From contig PASP01000016.1 in the NCBI GenBank assembly GCA_002712005.1, positions 62,001-126,000 of the forward strand: 64,000 nt of DNA. The letters are read 5' to 3'. The DNA is from Halobacteriovoraceae bacterium. GTDB lineage: Bacteria; Bdellovibrionota; Bacteriovoracia; Bacteriovoracales; Bacteriovoracaceae. Each line of letters begins with the position of its first letter. The first letter of the stretch is position 1. Positions 37,328-45,682 of this stretch are shown in pieces. A model generated the notes under the pieces. It saw only the letters and a program-made list of their open reading frames with translations, searched no databases and was not told the origin of the DNA. A program made the position numbers and the translations under genes.

Positions 37328-37600
37328 ATGAAAAAATATTTAACTGCACTTTTTATTCTATGTTCAACTCAAAGCTTTGCTCTTGAGAACTGCGTTGATT
37401 TTCCAGTAAGAGATAATCAAGAACAAAATTATAAAGGTGAAATTACTGAAGTATCAGACATTACATCCTACGCAGGATGCCCAGCTTCTGTACTCGTTAA
37501 TAAAGAAAATGTTTCACCTCTAGTAAAAGTAGTCGATAGAGATGAAGAGAAGAGATGTGTATACCAATATCGTGGTGTTCACTTCATGTGCCAAATGTAA
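37328..37600 (+). CDS. small exported cysteine-containing protein, unknown
   Basis: 90 residues from ATG at 37328, preceded by GAAGGGG at good spacing (an upstream GTG at 37313 is unlikely). A signal peptide MKKYLTALFILCSTQSFA is followed by a 72-residue mature part with four Cys, which could form two disulphides. I recognise no family. It is bounded by terminators on both sides, so it is a single-gene unit. The leader AAGGGGTTTTT before the ATG also precedes the small exported protein at 62999-63280. Confidence 0.75.
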   Translation: MKKYLTALFILCSTQSFALENCVDFPVRDNQEQNYKGEITEVSDITSYAGCPASVLVNKENVSPLVKVVDRDEEKRCVYQYRGVHFMCQM

Positions 37601-37602
37601 TC

Positions 37603-37642
37603 CAATATCCCCCTCTTTCTCTAATAAAAGAGGGGGATATTG
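37603..37642. terminator. bidirectional terminator
   Basis: CAATATCCCCCTCTTT, loop CTCTAATA, and AAAGAGGGGGATATTG form a perfect 16-base stem between convergent genes. No long T-run follows on the plus strand, but the stem is strong. Confidence 0.8.
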
Positions 37643-37643
37643 A

Positions 37644-38258
37644 TTAGATCATCTTCTTTTTAAATTTCAAAATAAGAGAGTCATCTTCATTTTCAACTTC
37701 TAGATCTTGTTCGGAAACTCCACTTGGAATATTAAAGCTTTGGGAAAATCGTGAAATATAAGTCGACTGAGATCCTTTTCCATCACCACTAATTTTTTTC
37801 ACCTGACCAGATATAGAAACCATTCCTTCTTTTACCTTAATATCCAAAGTCTCTTTATCTACACCTTCTCCAGAAATTTTAATGAATTTGTATTCATCAT
37901 CTTCTCCATGGGTGACCTGAATACCTGGCCGAAGCGCTGACTTTTCAAAGCCTGCACCAATGCCTGAATCAGAAAATAAAGATGATTTAAAAAAGTCATC
38001 GTCGCTGTCATCGAAAGCTCTCGCCATCATTTGATCCATTTGCCTTCTCATCTCTAGTCTCATTTGATCAAACTGAGAAAAGGGATCGACTCGCTTTTGA
38101 CTTGATTGATCCATCTGGGAGGAATCATCTTTTAAACTAAAATCCGCCGCATGAATATCCGTTCTGATCTTTAAATTATTCGTTGAGAGAAACATGATCA
38201 GCCCACCTAGAACGACACCACCAAGTAAGCTAAAAAAATGGGATTTCTTTAAATTCAT
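37644..38258 (-). CDS. membrane-anchored Hsp20/alpha-crystallin-like protein
   Basis: 204 residues from ATG at 38258 with GAGGTGG before it. An N-terminal hydrophobic segment (about 8-27) looks like an uncleaved anchor or signal. It is followed by a polar Gln/Asp-rich region with a Met-rich helix (QMRLEMRRQMDQMMARAF). The C-terminal 100 residues fit an alpha-crystallin domain: YKFIKISGEGVDKETLDIKVKEGMVSISGQVKK, then SFNIPSGVSEQDLEVENEDDSLILKFKKK. Small heat-shock proteins are normally cytoplasmic; this one should face the periplasm, where it could hold unfolded envelope proteins. Confidence 0.75.
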   Translation of the reverse strand: MNLKKSHFFSLLGGVVLGGLIMFLSTNNLKIRTDIHAADFSLKDDSSQMDQSSQKRVDPFSQFDQMRLEMRRQMDQMMARAFDDSDDDFFKSSLFSDSGIGAGFEKSALRPGIQVTHGEDDEYKFIKISGEGVDKETLDIKVKEGMVSISGQVKKISGDGKGSQSTYISRFSQSFNIPSGVSEQDLEVENEDDSLILKFKKKMI

Positions 38259-38329
38259 GGCCACCTCTTTTGTTAAATTTCTTCACTAAATAAATTAATA
38301 GCGAATAAAAAAATGTCAAGGTCCACCTA

Positions 38330-38920
38330 TTATTTCAATAACTTAAACGCCATAACAAGGAGGACAAGCGCCCCTGCTAAAGAGAAGTAGCCACCGAAAC
38401 GTTCGGATACTCTTTTGGCCAAGGTCATACCAAAGACCGTAGAGAAAAAGGCCCATAGAGAGATAGAAATGATATAGGGATATAGGGAAACTCCTATGCT
38501 TTGTGCTCGTGAGCCTAAGGTAACTCCTACTGCAAATGCATCTAAACTAGTGGCAAAAGAAACCATCAATACTTTAGCAAAACTATGAAAAGAGATAACT
38601 TTTGCACTCTGTTCTTCATTTTTCTCAGCTCTGATTTCTTCCCATCCCTCTTTAATCATGTGAAGACTTACGATTAAAAGTAAGACAAAGGAAATCCAAT
38701 GATCATATTTATCAAATTCCGCAATGACCTTTACACCAATCATGGCACCAAAAAAGGCAACTAACCCTTCTGCAATCCCAGAACTTAAAGCAAATTTAAC
38801 AACATCCCATTTTGTATGATTTCTAAAGCCCATGGCCAATGCAGCAGAAAAGGAGTCTGCACTGAGCACCAGCCCAACAATTAAAATTTCTAGCATATAA
38901 TCCATAAGAATCTTTACCAT
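38330..38920 (-). CDS. mntP: manganese efflux pump MntP
   Basis: 196 residues with six membrane segments, the usual MntP size. Two repeat halves each carry a conserved Asp motif in a membrane helix: LSADSFSAALAMGF (about 19-32) and ATSLDAFAVGVTLG (about 122-135). MntP exports Mn(II). A charged loop (about 90-105) divides the halves. It diverges from the flavoprotein gene across 47 bases; no yybP-ykoY-type riboswitch is visible in that short gap. Confidence 0.88.
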   Translation of the reverse strand: MVKILMDYMLEILIVGLVLSADSFSAALAMGFRNHTKWDVVKFALSSGIAEGLVAFFGAMIGVKVIAEFDKYDHWISFVLLLIVSLHMIKEGWEEIRAEKNEEQSAKVISFHSFAKVLMVSFATSLDAFAVGVTLGSRAQSIGVSLYPYIISISLWAFFSTVFGMTLAKRVSERFGGYFSLAGALVLLVMAFKLLK

Positions 38921-38967
38921 TTTACCAAGTCTCTGGGCAAGTCCGATGTAAATTGCTAATTTAGCTT

Positions 38968-40206
38968 GTGAATAAAAGTAATAAGAAAGTTATCATTTTT
39001 GGTGCAGGGCCATCAGGTCTTTTCTGTGCCTACCACCTGCTTAAAACAGGTCATCAAGTAGAGCTCTACGATCATCAAGGTGGAGTGGGAAAGAAATTTC
39101 TTGTGGCCGGTCACGGGGGACTTAATCTTACTCACTCTGAAGACTTAGATCAATTTGCCCTCAAGTATGGAAAAGACTCTCAACATTTTTCATCTTACCT
39201 ATCCGAATTCTCCCCTGAGAATTTAAGACAGTGGTGTCATAACTTAGGGGTAGAGACTTTTATAGGCACGAGTGGCAGAGTTTTTCCTAAAAAATTAAAG
39301 TCTTCTGAAATTCTCTTTCTATGGCTTAAAACACTTAAAGAGTTTCCTAACTTCCGATTAAATCTCAAACATAAATTAATAGATATCGACTTTCAGGAAA
39401 AAATAGCTGTCGTCCAAAGTAAAGATAAGGAAGACAAGGAAGACAAGAAAGAACTCAAAATATCTGCCGATTATTTTATCTATGGTCTCGGCGGTGCTTC
39501 GTGGAAGAAAACCGGATCGACAGGAGAATGGACTCAGATCTTCATTCGTAATCAAATTAAATGTAATGCCTTCCAACCTATGAACTGTGGTTTTGAAAGG
39601 AAATGGTCTGAATACTTTAAAGAAAAAGTAGATCGCTATCCCTTGAAGAATGTTAAAGTTACTCTTGCTCATCATTCTATACTAGGAGAAGTAATGCTCA
39701 CTCCTTATGGAATAGAGGGTACGACCATCTATGCCTTATCAAAGCAAATAAGAGAAGAAATAAATCAATTTCAAAAAGCGACAATCTATTTAGACCTATG
39801 TCCCCATTGGAGTGAAGAGAAAGTTCTTGAGAAACTATCTAAAAAGAAGGTGAAGACTTCTCTATCTCAACATCTTAAAAAGTCTCTTCATATATCTAAA
39901 GAATGTAATATTCTCCTAAAGGAGCTAACCACCGATGATGAATATAAAACCTCTTCATCATTAGCAAAGAGAATTAAAAACTTACCTATTGAACTAAACC
40001 GCCCTCGACCCATGGAAGAGGCCATATCCACTTCTGGTGGAATTGATTGGCAAGAGCTCACCCCAAATTTAGAATTAAAGAAATATCCCAATCATTTCGT
40101 TATGGGAGAAATGATCGACTTTGATGCACCCACAGGGGGTTATCTTCTCCAAGCTGCATTTTCAATGGCCTACAGAGTCGCTCAAAATATCAATTCGATG
40201 CTATAA
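38968..40206 (+). CDS. HI0933/YhiN-family flavoprotein
   Basis: 412 residues starting with GTG at 38968. The N-terminus has the FAD dinucleotide motif VIIFGAGPSGLFCAYHLL, then KKFLVAGHGGLNLTHSE, characteristic of the HI0933-like family. The C-terminal STSGGIDWQEL and APTGGYLLQAAFSMAYR segments also fit, including the late FAD-binding stretch. It is a predicted NAD(P)/FAD-dependent oxidoreductase of the cytoplasm; the physiological reaction is unknown. The mgsA start lies 23 bases downstream. Confidence 0.88.
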   Translation: MNKSNKKVIIFGAGPSGLFCAYHLLKTGHQVELYDHQGGVGKKFLVAGHGGLNLTHSEDLDQFALKYGKDSQHFSSYLSEFSPENLRQWCHNLGVETFIGTSGRVFPKKLKSSEILFLWLKTLKEFPNFRLNLKHKLIDIDFQEKIAVVQSKDKEDKEDKKELKISADYFIYGLGGASWKKTGSTGEWTQIFIRNQIKCNAFQPMNCGFERKWSEYFKEKVDRYPLKNVKVTLAHHSILGEVMLTPYGIEGTTIYALSKQIREEINQFQKATIYLDLCPHWSEEKVLEKLSKKKVKTSLSQHLKKSLHISKECNILLKELTTDDEYKTSSSLAKRIKNLPIELNRPRPMEEAISTSGGIDWQELTPNLELKKYPNHFVMGEMIDFDAPTGGYLLQAAFSMAYRVAQNINSML

Positions 40207-40229
40207 TATTGGTTTCAAAGGAGTGGATG

Positions 40230-40694
40230 ATGGCAAGAAGATTAGAAGAAAAGAAAACTATGGCCCTCGTAGCCCATGATAATCGAAAGAAAGATCTCAT
40301 TAACTGGTGCCAATCTCACAAAGACATTCTTGCTCAACATAACCTTGTTGCTACAGGAACAACAGGAGGACTCCTCTCCAAAAACCTAGGAATTAAGATA
40401 GAGAGTTTTCTCAGCGGTCCTTTAGGAGGAGACTTTCAAATTGGTACGGGAATAGTAGAAGATAGAATCGATATGCTTATTTTCTTTTGGGATCCCTTGG
40501 AATCTTTGGGCCATGACCCAGATGTCAAGGCCCTTCTAAGACTGGCCACCCTTTACAATATTCCCATGGCCTGTAATCAAGCGAGTGCAGACTTTTTCTT
40601 GAACTCCACACTTATGAGTTCAAAGTATGAGCGTCAACTCAATCTCATTGAACAGTATCAAATGAAGAGAAAAAATACTTCCCTCTTAGATTGA
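40230..40694 (+). CDS. mgsA: methylglyoxal synthase
   Basis: 154 residues from ATG at 40230, six bases after AAGGAG (an ATG at 40227 and a TTG at 40209 are worse placed). It converts dihydroxyacetone phosphate to methylglyoxal and phosphate. MALVAHDNRKKDLINW is the N-terminal motif. ATGTTGG binds phosphate, SGPLGGDFQIG has the catalytic Asp, and FFWDPLESLGHDPDVKALLRLA plus NIPMACNQASADF complete the signature. It probably forms a unit with the flavoprotein gene. Confidence 0.95.
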   Translation: MARRLEEKKTMALVAHDNRKKDLINWCQSHKDILAQHNLVATGTTGGLLSKNLGIKIESFLSGPLGGDFQIGTGIVEDRIDMLIFFWDPLESLGHDPDVKALLRLATLYNIPMACNQASADFFLNSTLMSSKYERQLNLIEQYQMKRKNTSLLD

Positions 40695-40707
40695 AGGAAA
40701 CAATAAC

Positions 40708-41175
40708 TCAATATTCACTAAAGTCTTCAAAGTCCTCTTTTAAAGTTGCGTAGCAACTTTTTTGATCAGACATGGCATTCTTTAAAACTTCAAACTTCTT
40801 ACGCTCTTTATTCCATCGGGTAAGTTGCACACGTTTTGGAGATAGGAAACTTATAGTTGATCCTGGTCCATCTAAAAGAGCAGAGCATCCTCGAGTAAGC
40901 TCATTATTCTTCAACGTAAAAATGGCCTGAACCCAATCCTCATCTCCTCCGGACCTTACGAATAATGTGAGTTCATCAAAGAAAGATTCTGTCTCTATGG
41001 AGTAATAGTTCTCATTTTTTAAGAGCTTAACTTCACCACTTGAATTAAGGAGAAAAGTTACACTTTCGGCATCAAAATAACCCGTTTCAACTTCAAGCTT
41101 AAATAGGCCATAATTAAGTGCATAACCATTGGTTGCAATCAGCGCTAGGATAATTCCTATAAATATTTTCTTCAT
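40708..41175 (-). CDS. exported protein of unknown function
   Basis: 155 residues from ATG at 41175 with GGGGGA before it. A signal peptide (MKKIFIGIILALIATNGYA) is followed by a beta-rich mature domain of about 135 residues with two Cys (RGCSALLDG and KSCYATL), which may pair. No family recognised. It is convergent with mgsA and divergent from hrpB, so it is a single-gene unit. Confidence 0.7.
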   Translation of the reverse strand: MKKIFIGIILALIATNGYALNYGLFKLEVETGYFDAESVTFLLNSSGEVKLLKNENYYSIETESFFDELTLFVRSGGDEDWVQAIFTLKNNELTRGCSALLDGPGSTISFLSPKRVQLTRWNKERKKFEVLKNAMSDQKSCYATLKEDFEDFSEY

Positions 41176-41279
41176 TGTATCCCCCATTTAAATAGATCTT
41201 CTCTATAGCATAAGTCAGATATCTTCCATCGACTCGAGTATTCTTTACAGCCATCGATCATAGCCTCTATACTAAATTC

Positions 41280-43877
41280 ATGCAGTTACAACCAGAGAAC
41301 TATCCTATTGACCAGGTTCTTCCTAAAATAGAAGCTCATTTGAAGAACCATTCCTGTCTTCTTCTCAAGGCGGAGACTGGAGCAGGAAAGACGACTCGTC
41401 TTCCTCCGTATCTCTGTCATAAATTGGGAAAACGAGTTCTTGTTTTAGAGCCTAGAAGACTAGCCGCTATTCTTTCGGCCAAGCGTTGCGCAGAAACTCT
41501 AGAGTGCTCATTAGGAGATAAAGTAGGTCATCATATACGATTTGATAAAAGAAAATCGGAAAAGACAGATCTTCTCTTTATAACAGAAGGTCTCTTTCTC
41601 CATTATCTAAGAGAAGATCCTCAATTATCAAACTTTGATATAATCGTATTAGATGAATTTCATGAGAGAAGTATTCATACAGATTTGGCCATGGCCTTGA
41701 TCCGTCGAGTACAAAAGCAAAGAGATGACTTAAAACTCATTATCATGTCGGCAACCTTAGATACGGGCCATCTTGAATCATACCTTCAAGATACGGCTGT
41801 TATGAATATTAAAGGGAGAACCTATCCCCTTCACATAGAGTATAAAGAAGATCTCAGTCAAAGAGACGCCATTTTTGAAATGGTAAATCGAAAGGATTGT
41901 CCTCACAATATACTCGTCTTTCTCCCCGGAGTTGCAGCGATAAAATCCCTTGAAAATCTTCTCATGAATCGAGATCTCAATGGAAAAAAAGTTCATTCCC
42001 TCTATTCTTCCCTTTCTAAAGAAGATCAAGAGAAAATATTTCAAACCGATCACCCTAAAATTGTCTTGGCCACCAATATAGCTGAAACGTCATTAACCAT
42101 TCCTCAAGTTACTGGAGTCATAGATATCGGACTTGAAAAAAGAGCAAGCTTCGCTTCTTGGAGTGGCATGCCCTTACTTCTTCTTGAAAAAATATCGAAG
42201 GCCAGTGCCATCCAAAGGGCCGGTAGGGCCGGTCGAGTTCAAGAAGGAATCGTTTATCGCCTCTACAGCGAAATAGATTATACCCAAAGAATGACCTTCA
42301 CTCCTCCAGAAATAAAGAGAGTTGATCTTTCAGCCTATCTTTTACAACTTCTATCTCTGTCTATTCCCCTTGAGTCCATTGAATGGTTTGAATCCCCAGA
42401 CGAAAAAAATTTATTACGCTCCCTCGATTTACTGAGAATATTAGGAGCGACAGAAACCAACTCGGAACATGAATTAAGTGAGAAATTGACTGCGAAAGGT
42501 CATTTCATGGCCAATTCCCCCCTACATCCGCGTCTTAGTGCTATGCTATGGCAGCAAAACTTAAGTGAATTCCCCGACCTCTTAGTCGCAACATCCATAC
42601 TTTCAGAAGGTGGTATTTTCAACAAAGCTTCTAGCTTTCACGAGGATGACTTTGAGACTTGTGACCTCACCATTCAGTGTAATCTCCTAAAGTCCTATTA
42701 CTTGAAAGATAAGAATCTCTGCGATTATTCATACAATTATCTCGATAAAAAAAAGGCCAGTAGAGTTAAAGATCTTTATTTCTCTCTTTGTAGAAGTTCC
42801 AAACTTCCGGCGAAATGGAGTTCTCATAAAGTCGACTCCAGCCGCTTAACATCTGCTTTATTGCAGGGATACCCTGATCGCGTGGCCGTTAATAGAAAGA
42901 ATTCAAAGCCCAATTCTAAAAGATCAAGATCTCCCCAACGCTTACTCTATAATTTCTGCCTTGGTAGAGGAGGCCAAATTTCACCATCTTCTTTACTCTC
43001 CCATGCTGCAGGTAAAAATATTCCAGAGCTCATTATTGTTCTTGAAGCCCTCGAAAATCCAAAGGCCAATGCAGCGAAAGGGACCATGATTCATATGGCA
43101 AGTTCCCTATCATTAGACCAACTCTTTAAATCAAAAAATCATGGAAATACTCTCTTCTCTTTTCAAAATGAAAGTCTATTTGATGAGAAGAAAAGAAAGC
43201 TAATTATCGAAGAGCGTACATATTACGGAAATTTAGTCTTAAAAAAAGAGGCAACCGAGCACGAAAGTCCTAAAGGCTTAGTGCTCAAAGAAATTATCCA
43301 GAATAATTGGCCTTGGCCATTCACAGATACGTTAGAGCTTGATCTTTATCATAGAAAGGTTGAACTCATATCGAAATACATAGGGAATCATCCTTTTTGC
43401 TACTTTAGGAATGAATTTTTTGAATTATTTATTGATTCTATAATTGATGAAGAAACAGACTACAGGTCTCTTCAAGAACGGGGTTTAAGGCAATTAATCT
43501 ACGATCAACTTGCCCCTCAAGATCTCTACTTACTTGAGAGTCTAACTCCCGATAAAATCAAATTGAATCGTAAAGAGTTTGAGATTCATTATGGAGACGG
43601 AGACCAAGTTAAGCCTTTCATTAAAGCTCACTTCCAAGACCTTTACGGAATTAACGAACATCCTCGCATCTTAACTCAGTTGGAAGAGTCACTTCCTCTT
43701 CAACTCTGCCTTCTCTCTCCAGCAGCACGAGTTGCTCAGATTGTCAGCGATCTTCCAAATTTTTGGGCGGGCAGTTGGACAGAAGTTTCAAAGGAACTCA
43801 AATCTAGATATCCCAAACACTATTGGCCGGAAGATCCGGCCAATGCAAAACCTATTCGACTTAAGAAAAATATTTAA
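41280..43877 (+). CDS. hrpB: ATP-dependent RNA helicase HrpB
   Basis: 865 residues, close to the HrpB length. DEAH-type helicase motifs are in order: AETGAGKTT (31-39, motif I), VLEPRRLAA (Ia), VLDEFHERS (near 124, motif II with Phe, usual for HrpB), MSATLD (III), NIAETSLTIP (V) and QRAGRAGR (VI). Helicase-associated and HrpB C-terminal domains follow, the latter with PKHYWPEDP near the end. The cellular RNA target is not known. Its 3' end overlaps the convergent ferritin-like gene by 4 bases. Confidence 0.95.
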   Translation: MQLQPENYPIDQVLPKIEAHLKNHSCLLLKAETGAGKTTRLPPYLCHKLGKRVLVLEPRRLAAILSAKRCAETLECSLGDKVGHHIRFDKRKSEKTDLLFITEGLFLHYLREDPQLSNFDIIVLDEFHERSIHTDLAMALIRRVQKQRDDLKLIIMSATLDTGHLESYLQDTAVMNIKGRTYPLHIEYKEDLSQRDAIFEMVNRKDCPHNILVFLPGVAAIKSLENLLMNRDLNGKKVHSLYSSLSKEDQEKIFQTDHPKIVLATNIAETSLTIPQVTGVIDIGLEKRASFASWSGMPLLLLEKISKASAIQRAGRAGRVQEGIVYRLYSEIDYTQRMTFTPPEIKRVDLSAYLLQLLSLSIPLESIEWFESPDEKNLLRSLDLLRILGATETNSEHELSEKLTAKGHFMANSPLHPRLSAMLWQQNLSEFPDLLVATSILSEGGIFNKASSFHEDDFETCDLTIQCNLLKSYYLKDKNLCDYSYNYLDKKKASRVKDLYFSLCRSSKLPAKWSSHKVDSSRLTSALLQGYPDRVAVNRKNSKPNSKRSRSPQRLLYNFCLGRGGQISPSSLLSHAAGKNIPELIIVLEALENPKANAAKGTMIHMASSLSLDQLFKSKNHGNTLFSFQNESLFDEKKRKLIIEERTYYGNLVLKKEATEHESPKGLVLKEIIQNNWPWPFTDTLELDLYHRKVELISKYIGNHPFCYFRNEFFELFIDSIIDEETDYRSLQERGLRQLIYDQLAPQDLYLLESLTPDKIKLNRKEFEIHYGDGDQVKPFIKAHFQDLYGINEHPRILTQLEESLPLQLCLLSPAARVAQIVSDLPNFWAGSWTEVSKELKSRYPKHYWPEDPANAKPIRLKKNI

Positions 43878-44341
43878 GCGGATAAGAGATGATCAATAAC
43901 TTTAATATGGTCTCTTTGAATAGGGGCAAATTGCTCTCTAATCTTTCGCTTTTGATTAACTGACAATTTGTCACTAAGAAGAAGTTTTTCATAGAGCTCT
44001 AGTCCATGTTCTTCTCCTTTTTTCAAGGCCATAAGTGCAGTATCTTCACCAGCAAGTTTAGAAACTCCTACAAAAGCTTCCACGACATTTCCCCAAATTC
44101 CAGAATCAATATTAGGAATCGTTCCATTTACTTTGGCCTGATGTTTCCAGAATCGAATAGCATCTTCGTGATCGGCCATATGCTTCTTTAAGCGATTTAT
44201 TTCACTAGCATCAGTAATTTCAGAAATCACTTGCTCATAAGCTTCTAGTGCTGAAATTTCACCTCTTAAGATTTCATCAATATCTTCATTTCTTACTTTT
44301 ATTGCGTCATTATTTGTTAATTCCATCGTACCTAAATTCAT
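43874..44341 (-). CDS. ferritin-like four-helix protein (DUF2383 type)
   Basis: 155 residues, almost all helix, with GGAGG before the ATG. It shows the regular Glu and Glu-x-x-His spacing of a ferritin-like fold: ISALEAYEQVISEI, MADHEDAIRFW, AGEDTALMALKKGEEHGLELYEKLL and QRDHIKVIDHL. These resemble the DUF2383/PA2169 family of stress-related proteins with a possible di-metal site. Iron binding or oxidase activity is not proven by sequence. It diverges from an Nramp-like carrier, which suggests shared metal-linked control. Confidence 0.75.
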   Translation of the reverse strand: MNLGTMELTNNDAIKVRNEDIDEILRGEISALEAYEQVISEITDASEINRLKKHMADHEDAIRFWKHQAKVNGTIPNIDSGIWGNVVEAFVGVSKLAGEDTALMALKKGEEHGLELYEKLLLSDKLSVNQKRKIREQFAPIQRDHIKVIDHLLSA

Positions 44342-44425
44342 ATTTCCTCCTTAAAAGAAATTTAACCTCTTACTCTAATAATGATGAAGGATACAGCAGA
44401 CAAAATCATGTACTTGAATTAAAGT

Positions 44426-44449
44426 AATTGTGTTAATCGATTCACAATT
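44426..44449. promoter_or_regulatory. 24-base dyad upstream of the Nramp-like gene
   Basis: AATTGTG, 10 bases, then CACAATT form perfect 7-base arms ending 12 bases before the carrier's start. It resembles a CRP half-site pair (TGTG...CACA) but the spacing is 10 rather than 8, so the regulator is unknown. It may control the divergent ferritin-like gene as well. Confidence 0.45.
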
Positions 44450-44461
44450 TAGGGACTATAA

Positions 44462-45682
44462 ATGTCTAAAATAATTAGAATAATTCTTCCAGGGCTTCTT
44501 GTGGCTGCTACAGGTGTAGGCGCAGGTGATCTTATTACCGCCACCTTGGCAGGACATCATATAGGGGCGCTCTTATGGCTTCCGCTTTTAGGAGCACTTT
44601 TAAAATACTTTTTAACGGATGCAATTGCTCGTTATCAATTGGATAACCAAGAACATCTTATCCATGGGTGGATTAAATTATTTGGTAATGCTTTTAAATG
44701 GCCCTTTCTCATCTATCTCTTTATTTGGTCTTATAGTGTTGGCGGAGCATTGATCAATGCTACCAGTAATGCCTTTTTAAACCTCTTTCCCCATTTATCG
44801 AGTTTCCCAGGAATTGTAGAAAAAAGCCTTGTATCTGTCGTCTTTTCAGCATTGGCCTTTATCCTTGTATGGTCAGCGAAATTTAAGCTATTTGAAAAAA
44901 TCATGATGCTTCTCATCGGTATGATGTTTATCTCTGTCATTGCCTCATCCTTCCTCTTACTTGATGGACCAGAAGAATTCTTTAAAGGTCTCTTTCACTT
45001 TCATCATATTCCTTTTAACTCTCCATGGTTTTTAAGTGTTCTCGGAGGAGTCGGAGGAACTCTGACTATCTTGTGCTACGGCTACTGGATTAAAGAAAGT
45101 GAAAGAGAGGGATATAAAGATTTAAAAATGACTAAGATAGACTTAGCGATTTCCTATTTGTTAACAGGGGTCTTTAGTCTGTCCATGATGATCATTGGAA
45201 CCAAGATTACAGAAGTAGGTTCAACTGGAGATATTTTCATTTCCAATGTTGCAAAACTCTTTGAAAAGGAAGTAGGAATTTATGCAGCCTACTTATTTAG
45301 AATAGGCTTCTTCTGTGGCGTTTTCTCTTCTCTCTTGGGAGTTTGGCAATCGGTCCCCTATCTCTTTGCCGATCTCGTTTCTAAAGAAAGGGAGCGTTCA
45401 AAAGATCTCAAGCAAACGAAGGCCTACAGAATTCATTTAACTTTTTTAAGTTTAGCGTCCTTAACAAGTTTAACTTTTAAATTTCAATCCATTCAACTTC
45501 TTTACGCTATTGTCGGTGCCCTCTTTATCCCGTTATGTGCTATAAGCCTTGTTTATATCAATAATAGGGAAATAAAAGATACCCGCCTAAAGAATACAAA
45601 GTTTCAGAGTATAAGTTTATCCCTAATATTTATTTTCTTTATCCTCTATGGTGCAACTTTAGTCTATCAAAAATGGGCTTAG
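44462..45682 (+). CDS. Nramp-like (SLC11-type) carrier with altered metal motifs
   Basis: 406 residues with about 11 membrane segments. The general Nramp plan is present, but the TM1 metal motif Asp-Pro-Gly-Asn is replaced by GVGAGDL (18-24). The TM6 Met-Pro-His motif is absent; the region reads VGGTLTILCYGYWIKESERE. Classical Nramp proteins need those residues to bind Mn or Fe. Related carriers with changed motifs are known to move Mg or have unknown substrates, so the substrate here is open. It diverges from the ferritin-like gene and abuts the convergent lipoprotein gene end to end. Confidence 0.82.
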   Translation: MSKIIRIILPGLLVAATGVGAGDLITATLAGHHIGALLWLPLLGALLKYFLTDAIARYQLDNQEHLIHGWIKLFGNAFKWPFLIYLFIWSYSVGGALINATSNAFLNLFPHLSSFPGIVEKSLVSVVFSALAFILVWSAKFKLFEKIMMLLIGMMFISVIASSFLLLDGPEEFFKGLFHFHHIPFNSPWFLSVLGGVGGTLTILCYGYWIKESEREGYKDLKMTKIDLAISYLLTGVFSLSMMIIGTKITEVGSTGDIFISNVAKLFEKEVGIYAAYLFRIGFFCGVFSSLLGVWQSVPYLFADLVSKERERSKDLKQTKAYRIHLTFLSLASLTSLTFKFQSIQLLYAIVGALFIPLCAISLVYINNREIKDTRLKNTKFQSISLSLIFIFFILYGATLVYQKWA

